From: Palsa-892 sp035555855
GTDB taxonomy: Bacteria; Pseudomonadota; Alphaproteobacteria; Rhizobiales; Xanthobacteraceae
Assembly: GCA_035555855.1 (NCBI GenBank)
Contig: DATMGD010000004.1
Location: 1-64,000 of the forward strand
Length of the DNA stretch: 64,000 nucleotides
Reading direction: 5' to 3'
Shown: piece after piece, positions 41,008 to 50,029 of the stretch
Layout of the letters: the number at the start of each line of letters is the position of its first letter
Position numbering within the stretch: the first letter of the stretch is position 1
Program-made: the position numbers and the translations under genes
The notes under the pieces: generated by a model
Told to the model about the DNA's origin: nothing
The model's database searches: none
The model's input: the letters and a program-made list of their open reading frames with translations, nothing else

Positions 41008-42440
41008 AGCATCTTGCCGGGATTGAGGATGCCGTTCGGGTCGAAGGTGCGTTTCAACTCGCGCATCATCTCCATCTCGACCGGGTCCTTCACCTCGGGG
41101 AGAAGATCGCGCTTCATCACGCCGATGCCGTGCTCAGCCGAGATCGAGCCGCCGTATTTTGCGACGATCTTATGCACGAGCGCATTCACTTCATCCCAGT
41201 GCGCGAGAAACGCCTCGCGCTCGACGCCGACCGGCTGGCTGACGTTGTAGTGGATATTGCCGTCGCCCATGTGGCCGAATGGCACCGGCCGCGAGCCCGG
41301 AATGAGCGCGACGACCGCCGCATTAGCTTCGTTAAGGAAGGCGGGAATGTCGCCGACCGGCACCGAGATGTCGTGCTTGATCGAGCCGCCTTCGGGCTTT
41401 TGCGTTTCGCTGAGGCCCGTGCGCAGATGCCAGAACGCCGTGCGCTGCGCTTCGCTCGCGGCAAAGACCGCGTCGCGCAGCATTTCCTGTTCCGCCGCCT
41501 CGCCAAGCGCATTCTCCAGCACTTCGCGCAGGCCATTCTCGACCGGCGAGGAAAGCTCGATCAGCGCGTACCACGGATGCGGTTCGGAAAACGGATCGCG
41601 CGCGCCGGGCAGGTGCTTGAAATCGAATTCCATGCCGAGCCGCGACATGATCTCGAAGCCGGTGACGGTGTTGCCGGCGCGCGACTGGAGAAGATTCAGG
41701 AGCGCGAGCGCATCCTCCGGCGAGTTGAGGCCGACGAATGCCGTCTCGACCGCACGCGGCTTGGGGAAAAGTTTCAGAACCGCCGCGGTGATGATGCCGA
41801 GCGTGCCTTCGGCACCGATGAAGATGTGGCGAAGGTCGTAACCCGTGTTGTCCTTCTTGAGCTTGCGCAGCCCGTACCAGACGCGGCCGTCGGCGAGCAC
41901 GACTTCGAGCCCGAGCACGAGGTCGCGCGCAACACCATAGGCGAGCGCGCCGGTGCCGCCGGCGTTCGAGCCGAGATTGCCGCCGATGACGCAGGTACCC
42001 TCGGCGCCGAGCGAAAGCGGAAACAGCCGGTTGTGCTTTGTTGCTTCGTCCTGTGCATTCTGCAGCACGACGCCCGCTTCGCAGATCATGTAATTGCCGG
42101 TCGCGCTCACTTCGCGGATCTTGTTCATCCGCACCATCGAAACGACGACGGCGCCGGCATCGAAGGATATCTGCGCGCCGACAAGGCCGGTGTTGCCGCC
42201 CTGCGGCACGATCGGCGTCTTGGTTTCGTTGGCGAGCTTCAGAATCGCGGCGACTTCCTCGGTGCTGCCGGGCTTCAGCACCAGCGCGGCGCGGCCCTGA
42301 TAGAGATCGCGCTGCTCGCGCAGGAACGGCGTCATCGCGTCGCCCGTCAATGCGTATTTTTCACCGACGATATTGCGGAAGCGCTCAATCGTGGCGGCGG
42401 ACAGCGAGGATTGCGAGGCGACTTGCGGACGAAAGCTCAT
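41004..42440 (-). CDS. FAD-linked oxidase (D-2-hydroxyacid / D-lactate dehydrogenase type)
   Basis: The product has 478 aa. The FAD-binding PCMH domain has VPQGGNTGLVGAQ and GGNLGSNAGGTGALAYG; the C-terminal cap carries GHMGDGNIHYN and SAEHGIGVMKRDLL, both conserved in the GlcD/D2HGDH/DLD group. It oxidises a D-2-hydroxyacid such as 2-hydroxyglutarate, glycolate or lactate. No GlcE/GlcF partners are adjacent, which favours the single-subunit type. Confidence 0.93.
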   Translation of the reverse strand: MSFRPQVASQSSLSAATIERFRNIVGEKYALTGDAMTPFLREQRDLYQGRAALVLKPGSTEEVAAILKLANETKTPIVPQGGNTGLVGAQISFDAGAVVVSMVRMNKIREVSATGNYMICEAGVVLQNAQDEATKHNRLFPLSLGAEGTCVIGGNLGSNAGGTGALAYGVARDLVLGLEVVLADGRVWYGLRKLKKDNTGYDLRHIFIGAEGTLGIITAAVLKLFPKPRAVETAFVGLNSPEDALALLNLLQSRAGNTVTGFEIMSRLGMEFDFKHLPGARDPFSEPHPWYALIELSSPVENGLREVLENALGEAAEQEMLRDAVFAASEAQRTAFWHLRTGLSETQKPEGGSIKHDISVPVGDIPAFLNEANAAVVALIPGSRPVPFGHMGDGNIHYNVSQPVGVEREAFLAHWDEVNALVHKIVAKYGGSISAEHGIGVMKRDLLPEVKDPVEMEMMRELKRTFDPNGILNPGKML

Positions 42441-42454
42441 GATTGTTTCCGGTG

Positions 42455-43024
42455 TTAGTGAATGCGCAGGCTGGCGCGGTAGGCCGCTTCGGCGTTGGCA
42501 ACCGCTTTTTGCGATGCGCCGGTGAGCGCGATCATCAGGAAGAAAGTATTGCCGTCCTTATCCTTGTCCTCGCCATAGGCCATCATCTCAAAGGCCTGTT
42601 GCGGGTGGCTTGGATTGGCGAAGTGATAGACTTGGAAGCCCGGCAGGCCGTTTGCGCGTTTCTCGCTCGGGCGCTTCTCGATTTTCGAATCTTTCACTGT
42701 CGCCTTCCAGCGCTCGTGCGCGACCTCGATGAATTTGGCGAGGCTGCGCTGATCGGAATTGTACGACACGCGAATATAGATGAGCGCGGGCGCGCTGCTG
42801 TAATCCTCGCCCTCGGGAACGTAGATCGCCATGTCGTTTTCTTTGGTGGCGCTGTCATCCTGTGTCCAGCCGGCGGGCGGCGTGAACTTCATCCGGAAAT
42901 AGGGCTGCAGGCCACCGCCCGACGGGCGCATAAGCTTTTCCACCTCGGCGCCGGAAGGCGCGGGGGAGAGGAGGGCCAATAGAGCGGCCAACGCAACAGT
43001 AAAGAGCGCAATGCGCTTCTTCAT
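42455..43024 (-). CDS. Secreted protein of unknown function
   Basis: The product has 189 aa. A signal peptide covers about 1-26 (ending SGA). The mature part is a mixed alpha/beta domain: YFRMKFTPPAGWTQDD, then VYHFANPSHPQQAFEMMAYGE and TFFLMIALTGAS. The pattern (hydrophobic strands, GW near the start, a long helix at the end) is reminiscent of PsbP-like or DUF1795-like lipoproteins, but this is weak. It lies 14 bp upstream of the FAD-oxidase and may be co-transcribed. Confidence 0.7.
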   Translation of the reverse strand: MKKRIALFTVALAALLALLSPAPSGAEVEKLMRPSGGGLQPYFRMKFTPPAGWTQDDSATKENDMAIYVPEGEDYSSAPALIYIRVSYNSDQRSLAKFIEVAHERWKATVKDSKIEKRPSEKRANGLPGFQVYHFANPSHPQQAFEMMAYGEDKDKDGNTFFLMIALTGASQKAVANAEAAYRASLRIH

Positions 43025-43084
43025 AGGATCACCTTGCGGTCATCATAACGCATTCGCCGCAAGGGCGCATCCCAGTCGCGTACC

Positions 43085-44077
43085 TCAGCCGCGCGGCGCG
43101 GCGGCGCGGGCGAGGCGGTCGTTGATCGCTTCGCCAAGATCGTGCGTCGGAACCGGCATCACGGCGATGGTCTTCGCGCCGGAGGTATCGAGCGCGCGCA
43201 GATGCGCGAACAGATTGGCCGCGGCTTCCACAAGATCGCTATGTGGCGAGAGGTTGAGCGTCGCGGCAGCTTGCGCCGCGCCTTCGGGTAAATCCGGACC
43301 GAAGGCGAGCAATGCCTCGCCAGGAAAAACCTCGCGTGCATTGAGCCGGATCGCGGCGAGCGTCGCGTAATGCGAGGCGAGCTGGCCGGGCGATGTCGGC
43401 GCTGCGCCATCATGCATGGCGGCTTGCGCGAGCGTCACACTGAGCGCCTGCTCGAGCTTTTCGCGCGTCACGCCGCCGGCGCGCAGAATGCGCGGCGCTT
43501 CCCCGGTGCAATCGACGATCGTCGATTCAAGGCCGAGCGCGGTTGGCCCGCCGTCGAGGACAAAATCGACATGGCCCATGAGATCGGCCATCACATGATC
43601 GGCCGTCGTCGGCGAGACATGGCCCGAGCGGTTGGCGCTCGGCGCTGCGACCGGTTTGCCGAATGCCGCGAGCAGGCGCTGCGCGGCAGGGTGATGCGGC
43701 ACACGGATACCGACCGTGTCGAGCCCGGCGCGGGCGAGATCGCAGACAATGCCTGCGGATGGCACGACGAGCGTGAGCGGCCCCGGCCAGAACTTCGCAG
43801 CGAGCACGAGCGCGAGCGCATTGAAATGCCCGACGCGCTTTGCAGCTTCAATGTCCACAACATGCGCGATGAGTGGGTTGAACGACGGCCGTCCCTTGGC
43901 GGCATAGAGCTTCGCGATCGCCGTCGGGTTGGTCGCGTCGGCGCCGAGGCCATACACCGTTTCGGTCGGGAACGCCGCGAGCCCGCCGGTGGCGAGCGCG
44001 TGCGCGGCCTCATTGATGCCCTCGGTGTCCGCCTTCATGCGGCGGGTTGACGCTACGGCGACCTTAGCTTCCGTCAC
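43085..44077 (-). CDS. tsaC: L-threonylcarbamoyladenylate synthase (Sua5 type)
   Basis: The product has 330 aa from a GTG at 44077, chosen for the AGGAGG nine bases upstream; a further codon at 44104 adds nine residues before that site. The YrdC-like domain (1-220) has GGLAAFPTETVYGLGADATN, RPSFNPLIAHV and APSANRSGHVSPT; the C-terminal about 100 residues form the Sua5 extension, including SPGQLASHYAT. It makes the threonylcarbamoyl-AMP used for t6A modification of tRNAs. Confidence 0.95.
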   Translation of the reverse strand: MTEAKVAVASTRRMKADTEGINEAAHALATGGLAAFPTETVYGLGADATNPTAIAKLYAAKGRPSFNPLIAHVVDIEAAKRVGHFNALALVLAAKFWPGPLTLVVPSAGIVCDLARAGLDTVGIRVPHHPAAQRLLAAFGKPVAAPSANRSGHVSPTTADHVMADLMGHVDFVLDGGPTALGLESTIVDCTGEAPRILRAGGVTREKLEQALSVTLAQAAMHDGAAPTSPGQLASHYATLAAIRLNAREVFPGEALLAFGPDLPEGAAQAAATLNLSPHSDLVEAAANLFAHLRALDTSGAKTIAVMPVPTHDLGEAINDRLARAAAPRG

Positions 44078-44145
44078 GTTGACGTTCCTCCTATGCACGG
44101 CCACTCTGTAGCGAAAATCGCCACTTGGCAGAAGCCGGGGATTGC

Positions 44146-45927
44146 ATGCGCTATTTAGCTCCCGTCAGCGACACGCTGTTTTTTCTCGAACATTGCACGA
44201 GCCTGAAGCGCCTCTCCGACGAAGGTGCGGTGCCCGATCTGTCACCCGATCTCGTCAAAAGCGTACTCGAGGAAGCGGGCAAATTCGCGAGCGAACAGAT
44301 CGCACCCCTGAATCGCATCGGCGATATCGAGGGGGCGAAGTTCGAGAACGGCGTCGTGTGCACCCCGAAAGGCTGGAAGGAAACCTACCATGCCTGGTGC
44401 ACGGCCGGCTGGCAGGGCCTCGGCGCGCCCCCCGAATATGGCGGCCAGGGGCTGCCCAACATCGTCAACATGGCCTGCGCCGAATTCTGGACGGCAGCCT
44501 CGATGGCCTGGGCGCTCGGACCCCTACTGACGACCGCCGCAATCGAAGCGATGCACGCGCACGCTTCGGAAGCGCTCAAGCAGAAATATTTTGCCAAGCT
44601 CGTCTCGGGCGAATGGACCGGCACCATGCAGCTCACCGAGCCGCAGGCGGGCTCTGATGTCGGTGCGCTGACGACACGCGCCGTGAAGCAGGCCGACGGC
44701 AGCTATCGTCTCAAAGGCCAGAAGATCTTCATCACTTATGGCGAGCACGACATGACCGACAACATCGTGCATTTCGTGCTCGCGCGATTACCGGATGCGC
44801 CGGCGGGCACCAAAGGCATTTCGCTTTTTCTCGTGCCGAAATTCATGGTCAAGGATGACGGCTCGCTCGGGCAGCGCAACGACCTGCGCGCCGCGAGCGT
44901 CGAGCACAAGCTCGGCATTCATGCATCCCCAACCTGCGTCATGGTCTATGGCGATCACGACGGTGCCGTTGGCTATCTCGTCGGCGAGGAGAACAAGGGC
45001 CTCGTCTGCATGTTCACGATGATGAACAATGCACGGCTCGGCGTCGGCGTTCAGGGGGTTGCGATTGCCGAGCGTGCCATGCAGCAGGCTTTTGATTACG
45101 CGCGCGAGCGCAAGCAGGGCCAGGGCGCGGATGGCAAGCAGACCGCGATCATCAACCATCCTGATGTGAAGCGCATGCTGCTCACCATGCGCGCACTCAC
45201 TTCCGCTTCGCGCGCGATCTCGTTGAAATGTGCCGACGCGCTCGACCGCGCAAAATTTCTGAAAGATGCTGGCGAAAGAAAAACCGCCTTCGAAGAAGGC
45301 AATCTCTTGACGCCGATTGCCAAAGCATTCTCGACCGATACCGGTATCGAGGTCGCCTCGCTCGGCGTGCAGGTCCACGGCGGCATGGGCTTCATCGAGG
45401 AAACGGGTGCCGCGCAGCACTACCGCGACGCTCGCATTTCCGCGATCTACGAGGGGACGAACGGTATTCAGTCGATCGATCTTGTGACGCGCAAGATTAC
45501 GCAATCAGGCGGTGAGACGTTGAAGAGGATGCTCAAAGGTTTCCACGCGACTTCCACTGCCGTGAAGGCCTCGAAAGAGAATTTCGGCGAAACTGCCGCC
45601 CGCCTCGATGAGGCGCTCACGGCACTGGAGAAAACCTCGCGCCATCTACTGGAGACGCTCGGCAAGCAGCCGAATGATGCGCTCGCCGGGGCGACGCCCT
45701 ATCAGCGACTGTTCGGGCTGGTGGCCGGCGCTAGCTATCTCGCGGAGGCGGCGCTTGCGGCATCAACAGCCCGAGCGGGCGGCGATATCGATCCCGCGCA
45801 TCTCGCGCGCATCGAGATCGCGCGGTTCTTCGCTGAAAATCTCTTGCCGGCGGCAGTAGGCCTCGCGCCGGTTGTTATGACGAGCGCGCAATCCGTGCTG
45901 AATTCCGAAACGGCTTTGGCGGGCTAG
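44146..45927 (+). CDS. Acyl-CoA dehydrogenase (long, C-terminal-domain type)
   Basis: The product has 593 aa from ATG 44146, with GGGGAT upstream; a TTG at 44125 is also in frame. The acyl-CoA dehydrogenase core shows TGTMQLTEPQAGSDVGAL, YGDHDGAVGYLVGEENKG, VQVHGGMGFIEETGAAQHYRDARISAIYEGTNGIQ. The extra C-terminal helical domain (about 460-593) is typical of the 590-600 aa subgroup that includes the DmdC enzymes. Substrate is uncertain (long-chain or methylmercaptopropionyl-CoA). It is followed directly by an SDR (45928), so they probably form an operon. Confidence 0.92.
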   Translation: MRYLAPVSDTLFFLEHCTSLKRLSDEGAVPDLSPDLVKSVLEEAGKFASEQIAPLNRIGDIEGAKFENGVVCTPKGWKETYHAWCTAGWQGLGAPPEYGGQGLPNIVNMACAEFWTAASMAWALGPLLTTAAIEAMHAHASEALKQKYFAKLVSGEWTGTMQLTEPQAGSDVGALTTRAVKQADGSYRLKGQKIFITYGEHDMTDNIVHFVLARLPDAPAGTKGISLFLVPKFMVKDDGSLGQRNDLRAASVEHKLGIHASPTCVMVYGDHDGAVGYLVGEENKGLVCMFTMMNNARLGVGVQGVAIAERAMQQAFDYARERKQGQGADGKQTAIINHPDVKRMLLTMRALTSASRAISLKCADALDRAKFLKDAGERKTAFEEGNLLTPIAKAFSTDTGIEVASLGVQVHGGMGFIEETGAAQHYRDARISAIYEGTNGIQSIDLVTRKITQSGGETLKRMLKGFHATSTAVKASKENFGETAARLDEALTALEKTSRHLLETLGKQPNDALAGATPYQRLFGLVAGASYLAEAALAASTARAGGDIDPAHLARIEIARFFAENLLPAAVGLAPVVMTSAQSVLNSETALAG

Positions 45928-46794
45928 ATGTCACTGAAAGGAAAAACTCTTTTCATCACCGGGGCCTCGCGCGGCATCGGGCTTGCGATTGCACTCAGGG
46001 CCGCGAGTGATGGAGCTAATATTGCGATCGCCGCCAAAACCGATACCCCAAATCCGAAGCTCAAGGGCACCATCCACACCGCGGCAGCCGAAATCGAGAA
46101 GGCGGGCGGCAGGGCGCTTGCCATCGTCTGCGACGTACGCGACGAGGATTCGGTCAAGGCTGCGCTGACCAAAACAGCAGAAGCTTTCGGGGGCATCGAC
46201 GTTGTGGTGAACAACGCTTCCGCCATCAATCTTGCTTCGGTCGAGCAGATCGAGATGAAGCGTTTCGATCTCATGCATCAGGTCAATGCACGCGGCACGT
46301 TTCTCGTTTCGAAGCACGCAATCCCGTATCTGGCGAAAGGCTCGAACCCGCACATCATGATGATGTCGCCGCCGCTCGACATGAAGGAAAAGTGGTTCGC
46401 GCCGCATACCGGCTACACCATGGCCAAGTTCGGGATGAGCATGGTGGTCCTGGGACTTGCCGGTGAGCTGCGGCCGAAGGGTATTGCGGTCAATGCGTTG
46501 TGGCCGCGCACGACGATCGCGACCGCGGCGATCGAGAATCTGCTCGGCGGCGACAAGGTGATGAAGATGAGCCGAAAGCCGGAGATCATCGCCGATGCGG
46601 CGTGGCGCATTTTCCAGAAACCGGCGCGCGAATTTACCGGCAATTTCCTGATCGACGATTCTTTTCTCGCCGCCGAAGGCGTTACCGATTTCGAGCAGTA
46701 TCGCATCACGCCGGACTCGGCGCTCGCGCCGGATTTCTTCGTGCCTGATGACCGCCCGCCGCCCAAGGGCGTTACCCTCGGCCCGCGTAAATAG
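45928..46794 (+). CDS. Short-chain dehydrogenase/reductase (HSDL2-like)
   Basis: The product has 288 aa. TGASRGIGLAIALRA (11-25) binds the cofactor and VVNNASAINLA is the usual NNAG variant. The catalytic motif is GYTMAKFGM (YxxxK). This text and PPLDMKEKWFAPHTGYT match the hydroxysteroid-dehydrogenase-like-2 group. The start ATG lies immediately after the TAG of the acyl-CoA dehydrogenase gene, implying coupled translation and a shared acyl-CoA pathway. Substrate unknown. Confidence 0.9.
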   Translation: MSLKGKTLFITGASRGIGLAIALRAASDGANIAIAAKTDTPNPKLKGTIHTAAAEIEKAGGRALAIVCDVRDEDSVKAALTKTAEAFGGIDVVVNNASAINLASVEQIEMKRFDLMHQVNARGTFLVSKHAIPYLAKGSNPHIMMMSPPLDMKEKWFAPHTGYTMAKFGMSMVVLGLAGELRPKGIAVNALWPRTTIATAAIENLLGGDKVMKMSRKPEIIADAAWRIFQKPAREFTGNFLIDDSFLAAEGVTDFEQYRITPDSALAPDFFVPDDRPPPKGVTLGPRK

Positions 46795-47469
46795 TCACCG
46801 CGTTACACTGCGCGGTGGCGGGGGCGGCTGCATTGCGGCTGGCGGCGCAGGGGCAGGCATCGCGAGTGGCGGCGGCGTTTGCAGCAATAGCTCCACGCTC
46901 GGCAGCAGGTTTTCAACGACGACCGCATAGCCTTTGGTATTGAGGTGCTGGATCGGATCGAGCACCAGCGTGTATTGCGGATCCTTCTCGCCGTCTTTCG
47001 CGACGCCCTTGAAGAAATCCGGGTAGTAGAGCGCGCCATTCTGCAGCGCGACGTCGGAGAGATCGAAGGTGCGGAGCCCCACGAGCAGCACGCGAATGCC
47101 GCGCTCGGTCAACTTCTTCACGATGGTATCGATGTTGGCGCGGATTTTTTTCGCTTCAATGCCCCACCGCAGATCGTTGCGGCCGAAATAGACGATTGCC
47201 ACGTTCGTATTTTGCGGGATCGCGCGGTCGAAACGCCGCAGCCCCATGCCCGAGGTTTCGCCCGAGATGCCGCTGTTCTTTACCCGCACATCGTAGCCCT
47301 TAGCGCGCAGCGCGCGCTCGAGCTGGGCGGGGTAGGTGTTCCTGTCGAGGACGCGGAAGCCCGCGGTGTTGCTGTCGCCGAAGGCGACGATGTGCACCGG
47401 CTGGGCCACAGCTGGTGCGAGTCCCGCCGCGAAAATCGCGCCCGTGATGACGAGGAGCTTGAGCCGCAT
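46795..47469 (-). CDS. SGNH/GDSL family hydrolase, secreted
   Basis: The product has 224 aa. A signal peptide ends near residue 22 (AVA-QP). Block I is FGDSN (Ser33 nucleophile), block II is NSGISGET, block III is FGRNDL with the usual Asn, and block V is DPIQHLN with an Asp and His separated by one extra residue compared with the TesA-type DxxH. The last about 25 residues are Pro-rich (QTPPPLAMPAPAPP ... PPPPP). It may act as esterase or thioesterase in the periplasm. It is convergent to the SDR gene. Confidence 0.87.
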   Translation of the reverse strand: MRLKLLVITGAIFAAGLAPAVAQPVHIVAFGDSNTAGFRVLDRNTYPAQLERALRAKGYDVRVKNSGISGETSGMGLRRFDRAIPQNTNVAIVYFGRNDLRWGIEAKKIRANIDTIVKKLTERGIRVLLVGLRTFDLSDVALQNGALYYPDFFKGVAKDGEKDPQYTLVLDPIQHLNTKGYAVVVENLLPSVELLLQTPPPLAMPAPAPPAAMQPPPPPRSVTR

Positions 47470-47784
47470 GAAGGCCGGTTCCTAGTTTGCCGTTTTCGGC
47501 AGAAGGCTTACTTGATTCGAGCCTGCTCGGCGTTTGCGGCTCAAAAAGGCCGGAAAACCGTCGAAAATATTAGTGGAACTCGTTGAATCATCACATGAAG
47601 AAGAACTTCAAGTGATTTCTCAAGCAAGTTGCAGCAAAGCAGGAGGTCACGGCGGCGGCTGCAGCGAATTGAAACGACTCCCGTTCTGGCGGGAAGTAAA
47701 TCGCGTCGCTCCAGTGAGAAATCACTTGAGGAGCGGGTAGCCAGCACCGTCCCTGTCGCGTAATTTCAAAGCCGAAAGATCATC
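47470..47784. other. Intergenic region upstream of the deacetylase gene
   Basis: This 315-bp gap is divergent (SGNH hydrolase to the left, deacetylase to the right). It contains the 122-bp inverted-repeat element described separately and several AT-richer patches. I see no gene. Confidence 0.55.
47608..47729. repeat. 122-bp element bounded by a perfect 15-bp inverted repeat
   Basis: TCAAGTGATTTCTCA at 47608-47622 recurs as its exact reverse complement at 47715-47729. Between them lies a smaller hairpin TCCCG-N6-CGGGA. No target-site duplication flanks the pair. It may be a miniature transposable element, a long-range RNA stem in the leader of the gene at 47785, or paired protein-binding sites; sequence alone does not decide. 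Confidence 0.6.
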
Positions 47785-48720
47785 ATGACCACGCTTCTTT
47801 ATTCCCACGAGTCGAGCCTCCTGCACGAAGTGCCGGAAGGCCATCCCGAACGGCCCGATCGCCTGCGCGCCGTCGAGAAGGTTCTGTCGGACGAGCGCTT
47901 CAAGAAGCTCGTACGCAAGACGCCCGCGCACGTCACGCGTGAGCAGGTGCTGCGCGTTCACCCTGCCGACTATTACGACGCGATGGAACGCGCGATCCCC
48001 GAGGACGGCGATCTCGCGCGCATCGACGGCGACACCGCGCTCTCGCACGGTAGTTGGGAGCCGATCCTGCGTGCCGCCGGCGGCGCCTGCCAGGCAGTCG
48101 ATGAAGTGATGCAGGGCAAGGCGAATAACGCCTTCGTCGCCATGCGCCCGCCCGGCCACCATGCCGAGACGGTGACAGCGATGGGTTTTTGCTTCTTCAA
48201 CAACGCGGCGATTGCCGCGCGCCACGCCCGCGCCAAGCACGGCGCCGAGCGCGTCGCGATCATCGATTTCGACGTCCATCACGGCAACGGCAGCCAGGAA
48301 ATTTTCTGGAACGATCCCGCCGTCATGTATTGCTCGACGCACCAGATGCCACTCTATCCCGGCACCGGCGCAAAGAACGAAACCGGCGCCAAGAACACCA
48401 TCGTCAACGCGCCGCTATCGTCCGGCGATAATGGCACGCAGTTTCGCGAAGCCGTCGAGAGCCGCTTGTTGCCGCGTCTCAACGATTTTCGTCCCGACCT
48501 CGTCATCATCTCGGCGGGCTTCGATGCGCATACGCGCGATCCGCTCGCGAACATCAATCTTGTTGAGGCGGATTTCGCCTGGATCACGCAGAAGTTGATG
48601 GATGTTGCCGACAAGCATGCCAAAGGCCGTGTCGTCTCGGTGTTAGAGGGCGGCTACGATCTGCAGGGGCTTGCGCTTTCGACCGCGGCGCATGTCACCG
48701 AACTGATGAAGGCGGGATAA
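47785..48720 (+). CDS. Histone deacetylase family (acetoin-utilisation type) hydrolase
   Basis: The product has 311 aa. Catalytic text is RPPGHHAET and IIDFDVHHGNGSQEIF, with the zinc ligands of the HDAC fold and the late SAGFDAHTRDPL. Bacterial members deacetylate lysine, polyamine or small-molecule substrates. It precedes xseB by 10 bp on the same strand, an arrangement I have seen repeatedly in alphaproteobacteria; whether the link is functional is unclear. Confidence 0.93.
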   Translation: MTTLLYSHESSLLHEVPEGHPERPDRLRAVEKVLSDERFKKLVRKTPAHVTREQVLRVHPADYYDAMERAIPEDGDLARIDGDTALSHGSWEPILRAAGGACQAVDEVMQGKANNAFVAMRPPGHHAETVTAMGFCFFNNAAIAARHARAKHGAERVAIIDFDVHHGNGSQEIFWNDPAVMYCSTHQMPLYPGTGAKNETGAKNTIVNAPLSSGDNGTQFREAVESRLLPRLNDFRPDLVIISAGFDAHTRDPLANINLVEADFAWITQKLMDVADKHAKGRVVSVLEGGYDLQGLALSTAAHVTELMKAG

Positions 48721-48730
48721 CGGATCAGCG

Positions 48731-48985
48731 ATGGCAAAAGAAAAAGAGTTCGCCGACGTCACCGCATTACCGTTCGAAAAGGCGCTTGCCGAGCTCGAGC
48801 AGATCGTCCAGCGTCTCGAGCGCGGCGACGTCGCGCTCGAAGAGTCGATCAAGATTTACGAGCGCGGCGAGGCGTTGAAGAAGCGCTGCGATGCGCTTCT
48901 CGCCGAAGCCGAAGCGCGCGTCGAGAAGATCACCCGCGACGCCAAGGGCAAGGCGACCGGCACCGAGCCGCTCGACGGCAGTTAA
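48731..48985 (+). CDS. xseB: Exodeoxyribonuclease VII small subunit
   Basis: The product has 84 aa, normal size. PFEKALAELEQIVQRLERGDVALEESIKIYERGEALKKRCDALL is the conserved helical core. It binds the large subunit XseA (not in this window) to form the single-strand-specific nuclease ExoVII. It sits in the deacetylase-xseB-pirin-dxs run. Confidence 0.95.
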   Translation: MAKEKEFADVTALPFEKALAELEQIVQRLERGDVALEESIKIYERGEALKKRCDALLAEAEARVEKITRDAKGKATGTEPLDGS

Positions 48986-49014
48986 CTGAAAGCACGCAAC
49001 CGAAGGAGGGGAGC

Positions 49015-49932
49015 ATGAGCTTCTTCCCGGCGGAAGACCCGAAACTCGGCGATCCGCAATCCTGCGACGCACTCGATCTCGTCATCGTGCCCCGCACCGC
49101 CGATCTTGGCGATTTCACCGTGCGCCGCGCGCTGCCGTCGTCGCGCCGACGCATGGTCGGCCCGTTCACATTTCTCGATCATATGGGCCCGACAGAATTC
49201 AAGGCCGGTCACGGCGTCGATGTGCGGCCGCATCCGCATATCGGACTTGCGACCGTGACTTACTTGTTCAAGGGCGAGATTGTGCACAAGGACAGTCTTG
49301 GTAGCGATGTTCCCATTCGCCCGGGCGATGTGAACTGGATGACGGCAGGTCGTGGCATCACCCATTCCGAGCGCACCGCGCCCGATCACCGCCAGGGCGG
49401 CGAGCCGCTGCATGGCCTGCAATGCTGGGTCGCGCTGCCCGTCCGGGACGAGGAAACCGACCCGCTGTTCGCCCATTACGGCCAGCAGGATTTGCCGCTC
49501 GTCACCGGCGAAGGCAAATCGGCGCGCATCGTCGCGGGCAAGATGTTCGGCGTCTCTTCACCTGTGAAGACGCTGCACGATACGTTCTTCGCCGATCTCT
49601 CTTTGGAAGCAGGCACCAGTGTGCCGCTCGACGCTGATTACGAGGAGCGTGCGATTTATGTTGTTTCCGGTGAGATCGAAATCGCCGGCGAGCGTTTCGG
49701 GGAAGGCAAGCTCTTGGTCTTCAAGCCAGGCGACCGCATCACCATGCGCGCGTCGCAGCCTGCGCGTTTCGCCATGCTCGGCGGCGCGCCGATGGACGGG
49801 CCGCGCTACATCTGGTGGAATTTCGTCTCCTCGCGCAAGGAACGGATCGAAGATGCCAAGGCCGACTGGAAAGCCGGGCGCTTTGAAGGCGTGCCGGGCG
49901 ACACCGAGTTCATCCCGCTGCCCGAGCGCTGA
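49015..49932 (+). CDS. Pirin family protein
   Basis: The product has 305 aa. The N-terminal cupin holds the metal ligands in RPHPHIGLATVTYLF and MTAGRGITHSERT; the C-terminal second cupin follows from about 190. Family members act as quercetinase-like dioxygenases or redox-linked regulators. GGAGGGGAG just before the start is a strong ribosome site. Its role here is unknown. Confidence 0.93.
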   Translation: MSFFPAEDPKLGDPQSCDALDLVIVPRTADLGDFTVRRALPSSRRRMVGPFTFLDHMGPTEFKAGHGVDVRPHPHIGLATVTYLFKGEIVHKDSLGSDVPIRPGDVNWMTAGRGITHSERTAPDHRQGGEPLHGLQCWVALPVRDEETDPLFAHYGQQDLPLVTGEGKSARIVAGKMFGVSSPVKTLHDTFFADLSLEAGTSVPLDADYEERAIYVVSGEIEIAGERFGEGKLLVFKPGDRITMRASQPARFAMLGGAPMDGPRYIWWNFVSSRKERIEDAKADWKAGRFEGVPGDTEFIPLPER

Positions 49933-50029
49933 AATACGGCAAAAGTCGCAACGGAACTCTTCGCGTTGCGTGGCCCTGCGGCATTGTGTAAGCCAGCAAG
50001 GTAGAAAATAAGCGCGATAGAAGCCGCCA

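Noticed and set aside
41130..42458. 442-aa open frame on the plus strand
   Set aside because: It is the antisense shadow of the FAD-linked oxidase gene.
28374..45927. Possible DMSP or acrylate catabolic gene cluster (acuI-like plus DmdC-like dehydrogenase)
   Set aside because: The two genes are about 15 kb apart with unrelated genes between, and no dmdA, ddd or acuH-type genes were found.
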